Assembly (NCBI RefSeq): GCF_003437035.1
Contig: NZ_QSRL01000002.1
Span: 186,001-250,000 of the forward strand
Reading direction: 5' to 3'
Length of the DNA stretch: 64,000 bases
DNA from: Collinsella sp. TF08-11AT
Lineage (GTDB): Bacteria > Actinomycetota > Coriobacteriia > Coriobacteriales > Coriobacteriaceae
Shown here: one piece after another, positions 16,856-25,885 of the stretch
Numbering within the stretch: the first letter of the stretch is position 1
Layout of the letters: every line of letters begins with the position of its first letter
The notes under the pieces: generated by a model
The model's input: only the letters and a program-made list of their open reading frames with translations
Told to the model about the DNA's origin: nothing
Database searches by the model: none
Program-made: the position numbers and the translations under genes

Positions 16856-19800
16856 ATGGCTGAATCCAAGCTTTCTGAAATTTTTATTCGTCGTGTTGAT
16901 GAGATCACGGCTCAGCTAGATAGCGCTAAGTCTGCAGTATTCTTTCAGGGCCTTACGCCGTGCATGTTGCGTGAGCTTGCGGGGCATCCTTCTGCCGTAT
17001 GGGGGCTTGCCGATGCCATTGATTCCAATGGATGCTTGGGCTTGGATTTACTTGCGCAGCTCAAAAAGAGCGCCTTTGGATGCCTGATGAATGAAGATGG
17101 ACCCGTCCTTCTGCCATACGAAGTTTTGATTGACCTGCGCGGCGCTGTCGGCGAACTGTATGAGGGCAACATTGTAGTTGTTCGCAACAACCTGTTTGAT
17201 GACATGGGGGAGTATCCTTCGCCGGCTTCAGCCGAGGCACTCGGCGAGGCTGCTCGCGAATTGGACGGGTCACCCAAGGGCGCCACTGCCGACAAGTACT
17301 ATGCAAGTGTTCGACGGGTCGGTGATGGCTATCTGACGATGCCGGTGACGGTGGACGATGCCATTTCGCTCTCTTATATTGACTTGTTCGAAGTGCCCCA
17401 CACCATGCCACAATTTGATGCCTCTGCTACGGGTGCCCGGGTTGTTGTTCCCGGCGATGAGTATGCTGCATGCCGTTTGGCCCTGTGTGATGACAATGCT
17501 CAGCCTGTTAGTTTTATTGTTGATGACCAGTTGTTTGAGGTGCGAGAGCAGTCGGAGAGACTCGTAACGCTTGTCCATACTGCTTCTCTTCTATCTGCAA
17601 TTGATGTTCCCTTCGCCATTGTTGCTCAAAAACCGCAGCAAGAGTCCGAAGTTCCCAACGGTAATCGACTCCTTCCGATTCTTAAACGCTACTGGGGGAA
17701 TGACGCAGACTTCCGTGAGTTAAAAATATATAAGGAGCCCTCGAGGGGCAAGGAGATGCAGGTCGTCTCTCAGGGTGAAATAGCGTTTTTTGCCGTCGAG
17801 CAAGCTGAGCGGGCTCAGAGGGGGGAGGATGGTTTCTCGAACATCTTTGTGACGGCGCCTACCGGTGCGGGTAAATCTTTGCTGTTCCAGTTGCCTGCCT
17901 TGTATCTTGCCTTGGAATACAACCTTTTGACGCTCGTGATAGAGCCGCTCAAGTCGCTTATGCACGATCAGGTCGCCGGACTTAAGGCTCGTGGGGTCAA
18001 AGGCGTTATTGCCCTTAATTCTGACATCTCTTACCAGCAGCGCCTGGAGGGATATCGTAAGATTGCAGATGGTTCGGTATCGATCGTCTACCTCGCGCCT
18101 GAGCTTCTGCTGGAGTCTTCAATTGACACCATTTTGAATGGTCGCCGTTTGGGCTTGGTGGTTGTTGACGAGGTGCATACGGTATCTTCTTGGGGTAGGG
18201 AGTTTCGACCTGATTATTGGTATCTGGGCTCTTACCTTAAGAGGCTCAGGGCTAATGGGGGATCGTTCCCAATCTTTTGCCTTACCGCTACCGCCGTTTA
18301 TGGTGGCAAGGACGATATGGTCGCCGGTACGTTGCGCGATCTTGAGCTGGACAATTGCAAACTGTATATCGGTAGCCCTCGACGCGATGATATCGATTTC
18401 GATATCCGCTGTCTCGATAAGGCCGACCACCCCGGTTTGATCGAGGACGTTAAACGCGATCTTGCCATCGACTGGATTTGTAACGCGGTCGCACAAAACG
18501 ACCATGCGCTGGTGTACTGCCCTTATAGGACTCAGGTTGCCCAAATCGTTGAGAACCAGCCGTGCGGTAGTAAGGTTCTCGGCTTTCACGCTGGGTACGA
18601 AAGGGATTACAAGAAGTACGTTAGCGAGGCGTTTTCTTCGGGTCAGTGTCGCGTGATGGTCGCAACCAAGGCGTTTGGCATGGGTGTTGACATTAGCGAC
18701 ATTAACGCCGTCTACCACTATGCCCCAACGGGCAACCTTTCAGATTACGTGCAAGAGATCGGTCGAGGAGCGCGCAAGAAAGGGCTTCGCGCCGTGGCGA
18801 CAGTTGATTTCTTTGCTCAAGACGTGCGCTATGCTCGACAGTTGTATTCGCTTTCCGGTTTTTATCAGTGGCAACTCAAAGAAATCATGGCAAAGCTCTA
18901 CAGGATGTACACCAGTAAGCCTGTCGGCAAACGCACTGAGAATATGCTGGTTTCGCCGGACTCTTTTTCTTATCTGTTTGCCAGGGAGTCTGACCGTACT
19001 AAGAAAACCAACTTGGTTAAGTCGGCTTTGATGATGGTCGCGCGCGATTTGGAAGACCGGTTTAACTACCCCGTGATTATCGTTAAACCGAAGCCTTCGT
19101 ATACAACGCAATACGTTTGCATTAACAAAGACCAAGAGGAGTATTTCCTCCGTCGGTATGGTCGATATGTCGAACTTTTGACAAAGGGGAATACGCGAGT
19201 TGAAAGGCATGAGGGACAGGGTGATGTTCAGGTTCGCGATATGGGCGGAATCTACTGCCTCCAGGCATCGAAAATGTGGGAAGACAGGTTTCCCAATTTA
19301 ACGTTCGCCGATTTTAAGCGCCGCCTATTTGGTGGTGAGATTTGTAGCGACAGCGACTCTCCGGCGGTGTCTTGCCGTCGAATTCTCGACATTGAATATC
19401 GACAGACATTTAGCTCCGTTGAGAATAAGTTCCGCAAGTATCTCGATGCAATTAAAGCTGCGCTTGAGGAGCTTATGCTCGAAGGGCGTTTTACCAAGGA
19501 TGACTTCGCAAAGGCATTGCGCACACAGCTGGGGGTGACAAAGCTGCCGTTTGATGTACGACTTCTGTTTGAGGCGCTGCTTCGTCCAACGTCAAGCGGT
19601 TACAGCACGCTTGGTGATATGTCATTCAAGTGCATTGTCCGCATAGCGAATCAAAAGCATCTTGTGCAACGCAACACGCAATACAAAGTGAATCGCCAGC
19701 ACCTCGAGAGCTCCATGAGATGTCTGTCCGACGCCCTGCCCAAGTTGGCTCCGAAAGAAGGGGGCTCGGGCAAGTATCGCCGACTCTTCCTGGATACGAA

Positions 19801-20716
19801 TGGTCCCAATGTCCGCCTCTCGTTCGCTGAGGCTCTGCAGGCTCTGAACCTTGCAAGTTATGAGATTCGTGGCGGCGAGAATCCGGAAATTTCCGTTTGG
19901 GTTAAAGACGCGGATAAGTTGAAATCGCTTTCGATGGACGCACGCTACAGCAATCAAGTGCTTCGCGAGCAGGATGCGCGCCACGATTATTCTGCGCGTG
20001 TGATGAAGCGGTTCTTTGAGGTTAAGTTGTCCAATGAAGCTCGCTGGGATCTTATTGAGGACTACTTTTTGGGCAACGACGATCAAGTTGCCGCGGTGTT
20101 GGGTATTTCTGACGTATCTGCATTAGATGCTGGGGGCCTGTTTGGTCGCGAGGCGGATGATTTTAGCGATGCATCGCCAGACCCGGCGTCGGGGAATAGT
20201 TCCGAGTCCTCTAGCATAATGGCTGGCTTGCGTGCGCTACGCGAGATGCGCAACAAGACCACGCCGCTTGCTTCTCAACAAAAGGGAACGCTGACGGGAG
20301 ATTTCTCTGAGGATAATGGACGTGCGCGGTCAGGGTCTCCGCGCGTAAAAATTGTTCCTCCTGTTGCGATTGTTGACGAGGGCGATTCCTTTGAAGGCTG
20401 TCCTCCGTTTAAGGTGTGGAATAAAGTCCGCGGCGATGTGACAACGACCGATGCTCTGAATGAGGCTACGGAGCTCAAGAGGGAAATCGGTAGAGTTGGT
20501 TACGAGACTCCTTTGTATCGCCCGACGCTTAAGGTCGAGAAGACCGGGGATGAGCTTCATCCGCTTTTGGCTTGGGAGGTTGCCAACGTAATGCTTTTTG
20601 ATGCGTCTCAGGTTGACGAGTTTGCTCTTGTGCAAGGTGTTGCTGGCTGGACCGCGTATCTGTTGGGGCGTGGTACGGCAGCTAAGGAGTTGAAGCGAAT
20701 GGTGAAAATAAGGTAG
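16856..20716 (+). CDS. large RecQ-like helicase
   Basis: 1286 aa. The N-terminal 300 residues are unique. A superfamily 2 helicase core follows: Walker A TGAGKS (about 336), DEVH (about 438-441, VVVDEVHTVSSWG), TATA and the arginine-finger region QEIGRGARK (about 631), as in RecQ. A C-terminal 600 residues of unknown fold end in a disordered stretch around 1100-1190. It is about twice the length of a usual RecQ. I chose ATG 16856 because GGAGG sits 9 nt upstream; ATG 16823 has no such site. As the last gene of the island it may process DNA ends or foreign DNA for the system. Confidence 0.85.
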   Translation: MAESKLSEIFIRRVDEITAQLDSAKSAVFFQGLTPCMLRELAGHPSAVWGLADAIDSNGCLGLDLLAQLKKSAFGCLMNEDGPVLLPYEVLIDLRGAVGELYEGNIVVVRNNLFDDMGEYPSPASAEALGEAARELDGSPKGATADKYYASVRRVGDGYLTMPVTVDDAISLSYIDLFEVPHTMPQFDASATGARVVVPGDEYAACRLALCDDNAQPVSFIVDDQLFEVREQSERLVTLVHTASLLSAIDVPFAIVAQKPQQESEVPNGNRLLPILKRYWGNDADFRELKIYKEPSRGKEMQVVSQGEIAFFAVEQAERAQRGEDGFSNIFVTAPTGAGKSLLFQLPALYLALEYNLLTLVIEPLKSLMHDQVAGLKARGVKGVIALNSDISYQQRLEGYRKIADGSVSIVYLAPELLLESSIDTILNGRRLGLVVVDEVHTVSSWGREFRPDYWYLGSYLKRLRANGGSFPIFCLTATAVYGGKDDMVAGTLRDLELDNCKLYIGSPRRDDIDFDIRCLDKADHPGLIEDVKRDLAIDWICNAVAQNDHALVYCPYRTQVAQIVENQPCGSKVLGFHAGYERDYKKYVSEAFSSGQCRVMVATKAFGMGVDISDINAVYHYAPTGNLSDYVQEIGRGARKKGLRAVATVDFFAQDVRYARQLYSLSGFYQWQLKEIMAKLYRMYTSKPVGKRTENMLVSPDSFSYLFARESDRTKKTNLVKSALMMVARDLEDRFNYPVIIVKPKPSYTTQYVCINKDQEEYFLRRYGRYVELLTKGNTRVERHEGQGDVQVRDMGGIYCLQASKMWEDRFPNLTFADFKRRLFGGEICSDSDSPAVSCRRILDIEYRQTFSSVENKFRKYLDAIKAALEELMLEGRFTKDDFAKALRTQLGVTKLPFDVRLLFEALLRPTSSGYSTLGDMSFKCIVRIANQKHLVQRNTQYKVNRQHLESSMRCLSDALPKLAPKEGGSGKYRRLFLDTNGPNVRLSFAEALQALNLASYEIRGGENPEISVWVKDADKLKSLSMDARYSNQVLREQDARHDYSARVMKRFFEVKLSNEARWDLIEDYFLGNDDQVAAVLGISDVSALDAGGLFGREADDFSDASPDPASGNSSESSSIMAGLRALREMRNKTTPLASQQKGTLTGDFSEDNGRARSGSPRVKIVPPVAIVDEGDSFEGCPPFKVWNKVRGDVTTTDALNEATELKREIGRVGYETPLYRPTLKVEKTGDELHPLLAWEVANVMLFDASQVDEFALVQGVAGWTAYLLGRGTAAKELKRMVKIR

Positions 20717-20831
20717 GGGATACTTAACTTGATAGCGTTCCGCCGCGAGCCGGGCTCTTGGTTGAGCAGCCACGGCCGTAACGGCGCTTGAATTGGGTCG
20801 AGTGTCGCAAACGCTTCTGCTGGCAAACGGG

Positions 20832-20877
20832 TATACTCGTGTGAGCAAATTATCGGGGCGCCTTGGGCGCCCCTTTT
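20832..20877 (+). promoter_or_regulatory. -10 box followed by an intrinsic-terminator-like hairpin
   Basis: TATACT at 20832-20837 is followed 17 nt later by an 8-bp GC stem (GGGGCGCC/GGCGCCCC, loop TTG) and TTTT at 20874. The hairpin ends 17 nt before the next start codon. It can be read as a terminator for the island or as an attenuator in the leader of the next gene. Confidence 0.5.
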
Positions 20878-20894
20878 ACGAGAAGGGCTGTACC

Positions 20895-21335
20895 ATGGCC
20901 AAGCTTGAGTCCCAACCACTGTCTGCCGAGGAACGCGCCGAGTTGGAAGAGCTCCGCGCCGAGAAAGCTCGTCGCGAGGCCCAGGAAGAGGCACGCCGCG
21001 AGCGTGAGGAGCTGGCCGCCCTGCGTGCCGAGCGTGCGAAGGCCGAGGAGGCCGCCGCGAACGTCGCCCCCGCGCCCAAGCCCGCCGCCGCGAAGCCCGC
21101 GCCCACCGCACCTAAACCTCAGCCTAAAAAGGTCGCTCGTTCCAAGTCCGTCGAGCCCAAGCCGAGCCGTGACGAGATGACCTTTGCCCAGCGCATGGTT
21201 ACCTCCAAGGAGCCTACGGGCGAGAACGAGATTCCTGGCATGGCGCCGGCTCAAAAAATCATTATTGTCCTTGCCCTCATCGCGTTTGTCATCTTTATGG
21301 GCTACACGATCCTGACCAGCATGGGCCTGCTCTAG
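20895..21335 (+). CDS. small tail-anchored membrane protein, unknown
   Basis: 146 aa. Residues 1-60 are a charged coiled coil rich in Glu/Arg/Ala, about 60-95 an Ala/Pro/Lys linker, and about 120-142 one hydrophobic helix (KIIIVLALIAFVIFMGYTIL). The protein would sit in the membrane by its C-terminal segment with the coiled coil in the cytoplasm. Start ATG 20895 follows GAGAAGGG; the frame is open upstream but has no ribosome site there. No family recognised. Confidence 0.75.
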   Translation: MAKLESQPLSAEERAELEELRAEKARREAQEEARREREELAALRAERAKAEEAAANVAPAPKPAAAKPAPTAPKPQPKKVARSKSVEPKPSRDEMTFAQRMVTSKEPTGENEIPGMAPAQKIIIVLALIAFVIFMGYTILTSMGLL

Positions 21336-21419
21336 CCCATTCGCGCTGGGTGCCATGCCCGAACACTCTGCCCTTTTCCAACCCTCAACCTCTGCACAAC
21401 GCATCCGAAAGGTCGCCCC

Positions 21420-22925
21420 ATGGCTTTGACCGACATCTCGCATCCCACCGACATTGCAATGCTCACCGATCTGTACGAGCTCACTATGGCCCAGGGCCTG
21501 TGGGAGAGCGGCAAGGCCAATGAGCAGGGTTGTTTTACCGCGTTTTACCGCGACCATCCTTTTGGCAGCGCCTATGCCGTCATGTGCGGCACCGCCGAAC
21601 TGCCCGAGCTGGTCGAGAATCTGCGCTTTACGCCCGAGGACATCGACTACCTCGCCTCGCTCCAGGCCCCGGCCGGCGGCGCGATGTTCAAGCCTGGATT
21701 CCTCGACTACCTGCGCGATTTTCGTGCGCATGTAAACATCGACGCCGTGCCCGAGGGCGAGCTCGTCTTTCCGCGCGAGCCCATGGTTCGCGTCACCGGC
21801 CCCGCGCTGGAGTGCCAGCTGCTTGAGACGGCGCTGCTCAACATCGTTGGGTTCCAGACGCTTGTCGCCACCAAGACGGCGCGCGTGGTGCTGGCGGCGG
21901 ACGGCCGTCCCGTTGCCGAGTTTGGCCTGCGCCGCGCTCAGGGTCCCGATGGCGGCTTGGCCGTCGCGCGCGCGAGCTACGTTGCCGGCTGCTCCTCTAC
22001 GTCCAATGTGCTCGCCGGCCGCCGCTACGGTATTCCCGTCTTTGGCACGCATGCGCACAGCTGGGTGATGAGCTTCGATTCCGAGCTCGAGGCCTTCCGC
22101 GCCTTTGCCAAGTCGAGCCCCAAGAACTGTACGCTGCTCATCGACACCTACGACGTACGCGAGGGTTGCGAGCATGCCATTACGGTTGCCAAGGAGATGG
22201 AGGCGGTGGGCGAGCGTCTGTCGGCTATTCGCATTGACTCGGGCGACCTCGCCAAGCTCTCCAAGTATGTTCGTGGCCGTTTTGATGCCGAGGGCCTGCC
22301 CTATGTGGGGATCTCGGTTTCTAACGATCTGGATGAGTACACGATTCAGTCACTGCTCGACCAGGGCGCGCCCATCGATAGCTTTGGCGTGGGTACCAAG
22401 CTTGCGACCTGCTATGACCAGCCGGCGCTGGGCGGCGTGTACAAGCTTTCCGCCCGCCGTGCGAGCGAGGCAGATCCATGGACGCCGGTGGTCAAGCTCT
22501 CTGAGCAGCCATACAAGCGCACGATCCCGGGTGTGCAACGCGTGCGCCGTTATTACGACGGCTTTGGTGGCCCGGTCTGCGACATGATCTACGACGAGGA
22601 CCATCTGGCGGGGGAGGGCGCCGCGCGCGGCAATACCCTTGTGGCCGTGAACGATGCCGCCCTGGTGACCGACGTGTCCGAACTCGAGTATCGCGAGCTG
22701 CTGGTGCCGATCGTGCGCGATGGCAGTGCGGTGGCTCCGCGTGAGAGCATCCAGGACGCGCGCGAGCGCTGTGCTTGGGCGCTCGACCATCTGGACGCAG
22801 CTTTCAAGCGCTTCCTGTACCCGCAGACCTATGTGGTGGGTATGGAGCAGGGCCTGGCCCAGGTGCGCGACGAGCTCGTGCGTAAGAACATGGCCGCGGC
22901 TTCGGCCTTCCCCTGGGCAAAATAA
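21420..22925 (+). CDS. pncB: nicotinate phosphoribosyltransferase
   Basis: 501 aa. Opens with MLTDLYELTMAQGLW, the hallmark start of the family, and contains FGLRRAQGPDGG and IDTYDV, typical of the active site, then RIDSGDLAKLS. It converts nicotinate and phosphoribosyl pyrophosphate, with ATP hydrolysis, to nicotinate mononucleotide in NAD salvage, in the cytoplasm. Length fits the longer bacterial type. Start ATG 21420 follows CCGAAAGG. It is followed by proB, about 100 bp away, with an imperfect palindrome between. Confidence 0.93.
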   Translation: MALTDISHPTDIAMLTDLYELTMAQGLWESGKANEQGCFTAFYRDHPFGSAYAVMCGTAELPELVENLRFTPEDIDYLASLQAPAGGAMFKPGFLDYLRDFRAHVNIDAVPEGELVFPREPMVRVTGPALECQLLETALLNIVGFQTLVATKTARVVLAADGRPVAEFGLRRAQGPDGGLAVARASYVAGCSSTSNVLAGRRYGIPVFGTHAHSWVMSFDSELEAFRAFAKSSPKNCTLLIDTYDVREGCEHAITVAKEMEAVGERLSAIRIDSGDLAKLSKYVRGRFDAEGLPYVGISVSNDLDEYTIQSLLDQGAPIDSFGVGTKLATCYDQPALGGVYKLSARRASEADPWTPVVKLSEQPYKRTIPGVQRVRRYYDGFGGPVCDMIYDEDHLAGEGAARGNTLVAVNDAALVTDVSELEYRELLVPIVRDGSAVAPRESIQDARERCAWALDHLDAAFKRFLYPQTYVVGMEQGLAQVRDELVRKNMAAASAFPWAK

Positions 22926-22932
22926 TCCGAAG

Positions 22933-22967
22933 GGGACGGAGGAAAACGGATCATTTTCGTCCGTTCC
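22933..22967. repeat. imperfect palindrome with GGGACGGA arms
   Basis: GGGACGGA and TCCGTTCC flank GAAAACGGATCATTTTC, whose ends also pair. It lies between pncB and proB and may be a weak terminator or a dispersed repeat of the GGGAC type. Confidence 0.4.
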
Positions 22968-23028
22968 GCACCAGGCGCCCCGACTGCCCCAGCTCGCCCG
23001 AACGCTCGACATTCGATTGGTTTGACGT

Positions 23029-24156
23029 ATGACGACTTCTTATAAAACGATGGTGGTAAAGATCGGTTCGTCTACGGTGGTGGGCGCCGACGGCAAGGTC
23101 AACCGCGCCTTTATCGGCGGGCTTGCCGATCAGGCCGCAGCGCTGCGCGAGCTTGGCTGGCGCCTGGTCGTGGTGAGCTCGGGCGCCATTGCCTGCGGCT
23201 ATCCCGTGCTGGGCTTCGACCGTAAGCCGGTCGGTGACCTGCCGAGCCTGCAGGCCTGCGCCTCGGCTGGTCAGTGCATCATCTCGTCGGCCTATGACGA
23301 GGAGTTCCATGCGCGCGACCTGCTCACCTCGCTCGTGCTGCTCACGCGCCACGACACGGCGCGCCGCACGTCCTACCTGCACGCGCGCGACGCCCTGCTG
23401 CGCCTTGTGGAGCTGGGTGTGGTGCCGGTCGTCAACGAGAACGATACCGTCACCGTCGATGAGATCAAGTTTGGCGACAACGACACGCTGGCGGCGCTTG
23501 TGAGCTGTCTGGTTTCCGCCGATCTGTGCGTGACGCTCTCGGACATCGATGGCCTCTATACCGCCAATCCGCACGAGGACCCCACGGCCGAGTTCGTCCC
23601 GGTCGTGCATAAGATCGACGCCAAGATCATCGCCTCGGCGGGCGATTCTTCCACATCGGTGGGCACGGGCGGCATGATCACCAAGATCCGTGCAAGCCGC
23701 ATTCTCATGACGGCCGGCATTCAGAGCGTGATTTGCTCGGGCGAGGAGCCCGATGCGCTCGTGCGTTTGGCCCGCGGCGAGAGCGTGGGCACGCTGTTCG
23801 ATCCGCCGGCGGAGCGCCTGGACATTGCGCCGCGCAAGTTGTGGATTGCACTGGGCGACAAGGCGCACGGCTCGGTGACGGTCGATGACGGCGCCGCGAA
23901 GGCGCTGGTCAGCCGCGGATCGTCGCTGCTCGCGGTGGGTATTCGCGAGGTCGATGGCCAGTTTGCCGAGGGCGATGTGCTCGACGTGTGCGACCCGAGC
24001 GGCATGGTTGTCGCCCGCGGTATCGCCGAGGCCGATTCGGACGTGCTGGAGCTTGCCGCCGGCCGCCGCCAGGACCAGATTGCCGGCAACCGTCTACTGG
24101 CAGACCTAACCGAGAAGCCCGCGATCCATAGGGACAACTTGATAGTGTTCGCCTAG
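23029..24156 (+). CDS. proB: glutamate 5-kinase
   Basis: 375 aa. The amino-acid kinase domain starts VVKIGSSTVVG; NENDTVTVDEIKFGDND and SVGTGGMITKI are ProB signatures. A C-terminal PUA domain spans about 275-360. It phosphorylates glutamate to glutamyl 5-phosphate, the first step of proline synthesis, and is normally feedback-inhibited by proline. proA lies 1.7 kb downstream on the same strand, separated by an opposite-strand peptidase gene. Confidence 0.95.
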   Translation: MTTSYKTMVVKIGSSTVVGADGKVNRAFIGGLADQAAALRELGWRLVVVSSGAIACGYPVLGFDRKPVGDLPSLQACASAGQCIISSAYDEEFHARDLLTSLVLLTRHDTARRTSYLHARDALLRLVELGVVPVVNENDTVTVDEIKFGDNDTLAALVSCLVSADLCVTLSDIDGLYTANPHEDPTAEFVPVVHKIDAKIIASAGDSSTSVGTGGMITKIRASRILMTAGIQSVICSGEEPDALVRLARGESVGTLFDPPAERLDIAPRKLWIALGDKAHGSVTVDDGAAKALVSRGSSLLAVGIREVDGQFAEGDVLDVCDPSGMVVARGIAEADSDVLELAAGRRQDQIAGNRLLADLTEKPAIHRDNLIVFA

Positions 24157-24170
24157 CCAATTGACGCTGC

Positions 24171-24268
24171 AAACGCCCCTAAGCGGCAATCTGACGTTCA
24201 ATCGTCGGGCATGACCAAAAGGTCAATGCCCTCCTCTTTCACGTCACCTTGCTCGCTTAGGGGCGTTT
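24171..24268. terminator. nested cruciform between convergent genes
   Basis: A perfect 15-bp outer stem (24171-24185 with 24254-24268, arms starting AAACGCCCC), a 6-bp middle pairing TGACGT/ACGTCA, and an inner hairpin GGGCATGACC-AAAA-GGTCAATGCCC. It sits between proB and the convergent peptidase gene and ends in TTTT on the plus strand, so a bidirectional terminator is likely, though the nested form is unusually elaborate. Confidence 0.65.
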
Positions 24269-24299
24269 TCGCTTTCCGTCCTCTACCTGCAATGCTGCT

Positions 24300-24354
24300 G
24301 TTCTCGGCACTTGGGGACGTTCCTTTTGTGCCGGCAGACGGGGACACTCCTTTG
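24300..24354. repeat. GGGGAC-containing repeat unit
   Basis: TTGGGGACGTTCCTTTTG and GACGGGGACACTCCTTTG are two similar units in tandem just beyond the peptidase stop. Related GGGAC words occur in several other intergenic gaps here. Confidence 0.35.
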
Positions 24355-25773
24355 CTAGAAGATCTGGCGCAGGTCTCCGCGGTTGAGGGCTTCGTCGAAG
24401 AGGTGCTTGAACACCACGCTGCCGTGCAAGCCGTCGTGCTCGAACTCGTTGGTCACCCAGGCATGCGAGTTGCCCACGCGGCTGAGCGTATCGAGCTGCA
24501 TGCCCGAGTCCACGTACATGTCATCGAAGTACACCGCGGCCTGCAGGGGCACCTCGTTGCACGCCAGGCGCTGCGGGTCGTAGATCTTGTCCCAGCTTGT
24601 GTCTTCCATAAGCAGATCCATCGCCGGCTTGAAGGGCTTAAGTTCGGGCATCTGCTCAAACATCCACGGGAACATGGCCTCGCCGGTAAACATGAGCGGT
24701 CGCGTGAGCGTGTCGAACTCGGCACGATGGGCCTTCTCTTCTGCCGCGGCCCAGCGAATGGGCATGGTGTCGCCGTCGGCGTAGATGAACTCCTGAAGCG
24801 TCCAGTACAGCGGATTCGTGCGCGTGTTGGTGCGCTCGAAGGCGCGCATCAAAAAGCTGTCGGATACCGAGGCGCCGCAGGCCAGCGTGCCGTCGCCGTC
24901 AACAAAAGCATGATCGATAATCCAATGCATGCGCTCAAAGCTCGGCTTCATGCCAAAGTCGCTGCCCATGAGCTGCAGGCGTTCGACCGTCATCGGCGAG
25001 CTGTCGGGCAGTACGGGCTTCTGAGCCTCGAGCGCATCGGCCAGGGCTGCCACGCGCTCGACATCGGCGGGGTAACGGTCGTAATACTGCTGCGTCTTGG
25101 CGGCCATGCGCGGGAAGGTGTGCGCGTACACCTCGCTTGCGCTCGCCGGTACGTGGGGGATGCCGCCGCAGGTAAAGCTTGCCGCCACGCCCTCGGGGAA
25201 GAGCGACAGGTAGCTCAGCGTCAAAAAGCCGCCGTAGCTCTGCCCGAGCGTGACCCAGGGCCTGCCGCCAAAGCCCACCAGGCGCAGGTACTCAAAATCG
25301 CGCACGATGGAGCTGGCGAGGTGGCGCTTGAGGAAGTCCGCCTGCGAGCGGTCCGCATCGGCGCCGGCTGCCTCGGCACGCTCGCCCAGTGCGGCAATCG
25401 TGCGCCCGTCTACACAGCTGCTGCGTCCGGTGCCGCGCTGGTCGGGCAGGACGACGCGGAAGTGCTTGACGGCCTCCTCGATCCAGCCGTCGCTTGTGGG
25501 TGACAGCGGACACGGGCTCTCGCCGCCGGGGCCGCCCTGCAAAAACAGGAGCAGTGGCAGATCGTCGTTGATGCGGTCGGGCGCGCAAACCACACGGTAG
25601 AAGAGCTTGATGCTCTCGGGCGCACCTGCGATGGGCGCCGGCATGGCGCCACGGCGCATGGTGCTGCCGACGGCCAGGAGCATCGGCTCCAGGCCGCGCC
25701 AGTCGAGGGGGACGTCGATGCTGTGGTCCTCGACATACAGGCCGGGGACGTGGTACGAAGTGATGAGGGCCAT
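24355..25773 (-). CDS. alpha/beta hydrolase, prolyl aminopeptidase-like (S33)
   Basis: 472 aa. Oxyanion-hole motif LQGGPGGES, then DQRGTGRSS, the nucleophile elbow GQSYGG and a large cap domain, as in S33 proline iminopeptidases that cut N-terminal proline from peptides in the cytoplasm. I use the start at 25773 because GGAAG precedes it; the frame is open 27 codons further without support. It lies between proB and proA on the opposite strand, and proline released by it would feed the same pool; that functional link is inference. Some S33 members act on other substrates. Confidence 0.85.
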   Translation of the reverse strand: MALITSYHVPGLYVEDHSIDVPLDWRGLEPMLLAVGSTMRRGAMPAPIAGAPESIKLFYRVVCAPDRINDDLPLLLFLQGGPGGESPCPLSPTSDGWIEEAVKHFRVVLPDQRGTGRSSCVDGRTIAALGERAEAAGADADRSQADFLKRHLASSIVRDFEYLRLVGFGGRPWVTLGQSYGGFLTLSYLSLFPEGVAASFTCGGIPHVPASASEVYAHTFPRMAAKTQQYYDRYPADVERVAALADALEAQKPVLPDSSPMTVERLQLMGSDFGMKPSFERMHWIIDHAFVDGDGTLACGASVSDSFLMRAFERTNTRTNPLYWTLQEFIYADGDTMPIRWAAAEEKAHRAEFDTLTRPLMFTGEAMFPWMFEQMPELKPFKPAMDLLMEDTSWDKIYDPQRLACNEVPLQAAVYFDDMYVDSGMQLDTLSRVGNSHAWVTNEFEHDGLHGSVVFKHLFDEALNRGDLRQIF

Positions 25774-25885
25774 GTGAGTCTTCCGTTCGTTGCGGTGTTT
25801 CGGGTTGACCAATTCTACCGCCGCGGGCGAGGCCATGCGCAAATCGGCTACCATGGTTGCAAACTTCTAGGAGAAAGGGCCGCCC

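Noticed and set aside
20717..20894. Search for a second attachment site matching the tRNA-Ala 3' end beyond the defence island
   Set aside because: No stretch resembles the tRNA-Ala T-arm or acceptor end, so integration at this tRNA is not supported.
20850..22175. Long minus-strand frame of 441 codons opposite the membrane protein and pncB
   Set aside because: It mirrors real genes with codon bias of the plus strand and shows no family motif.
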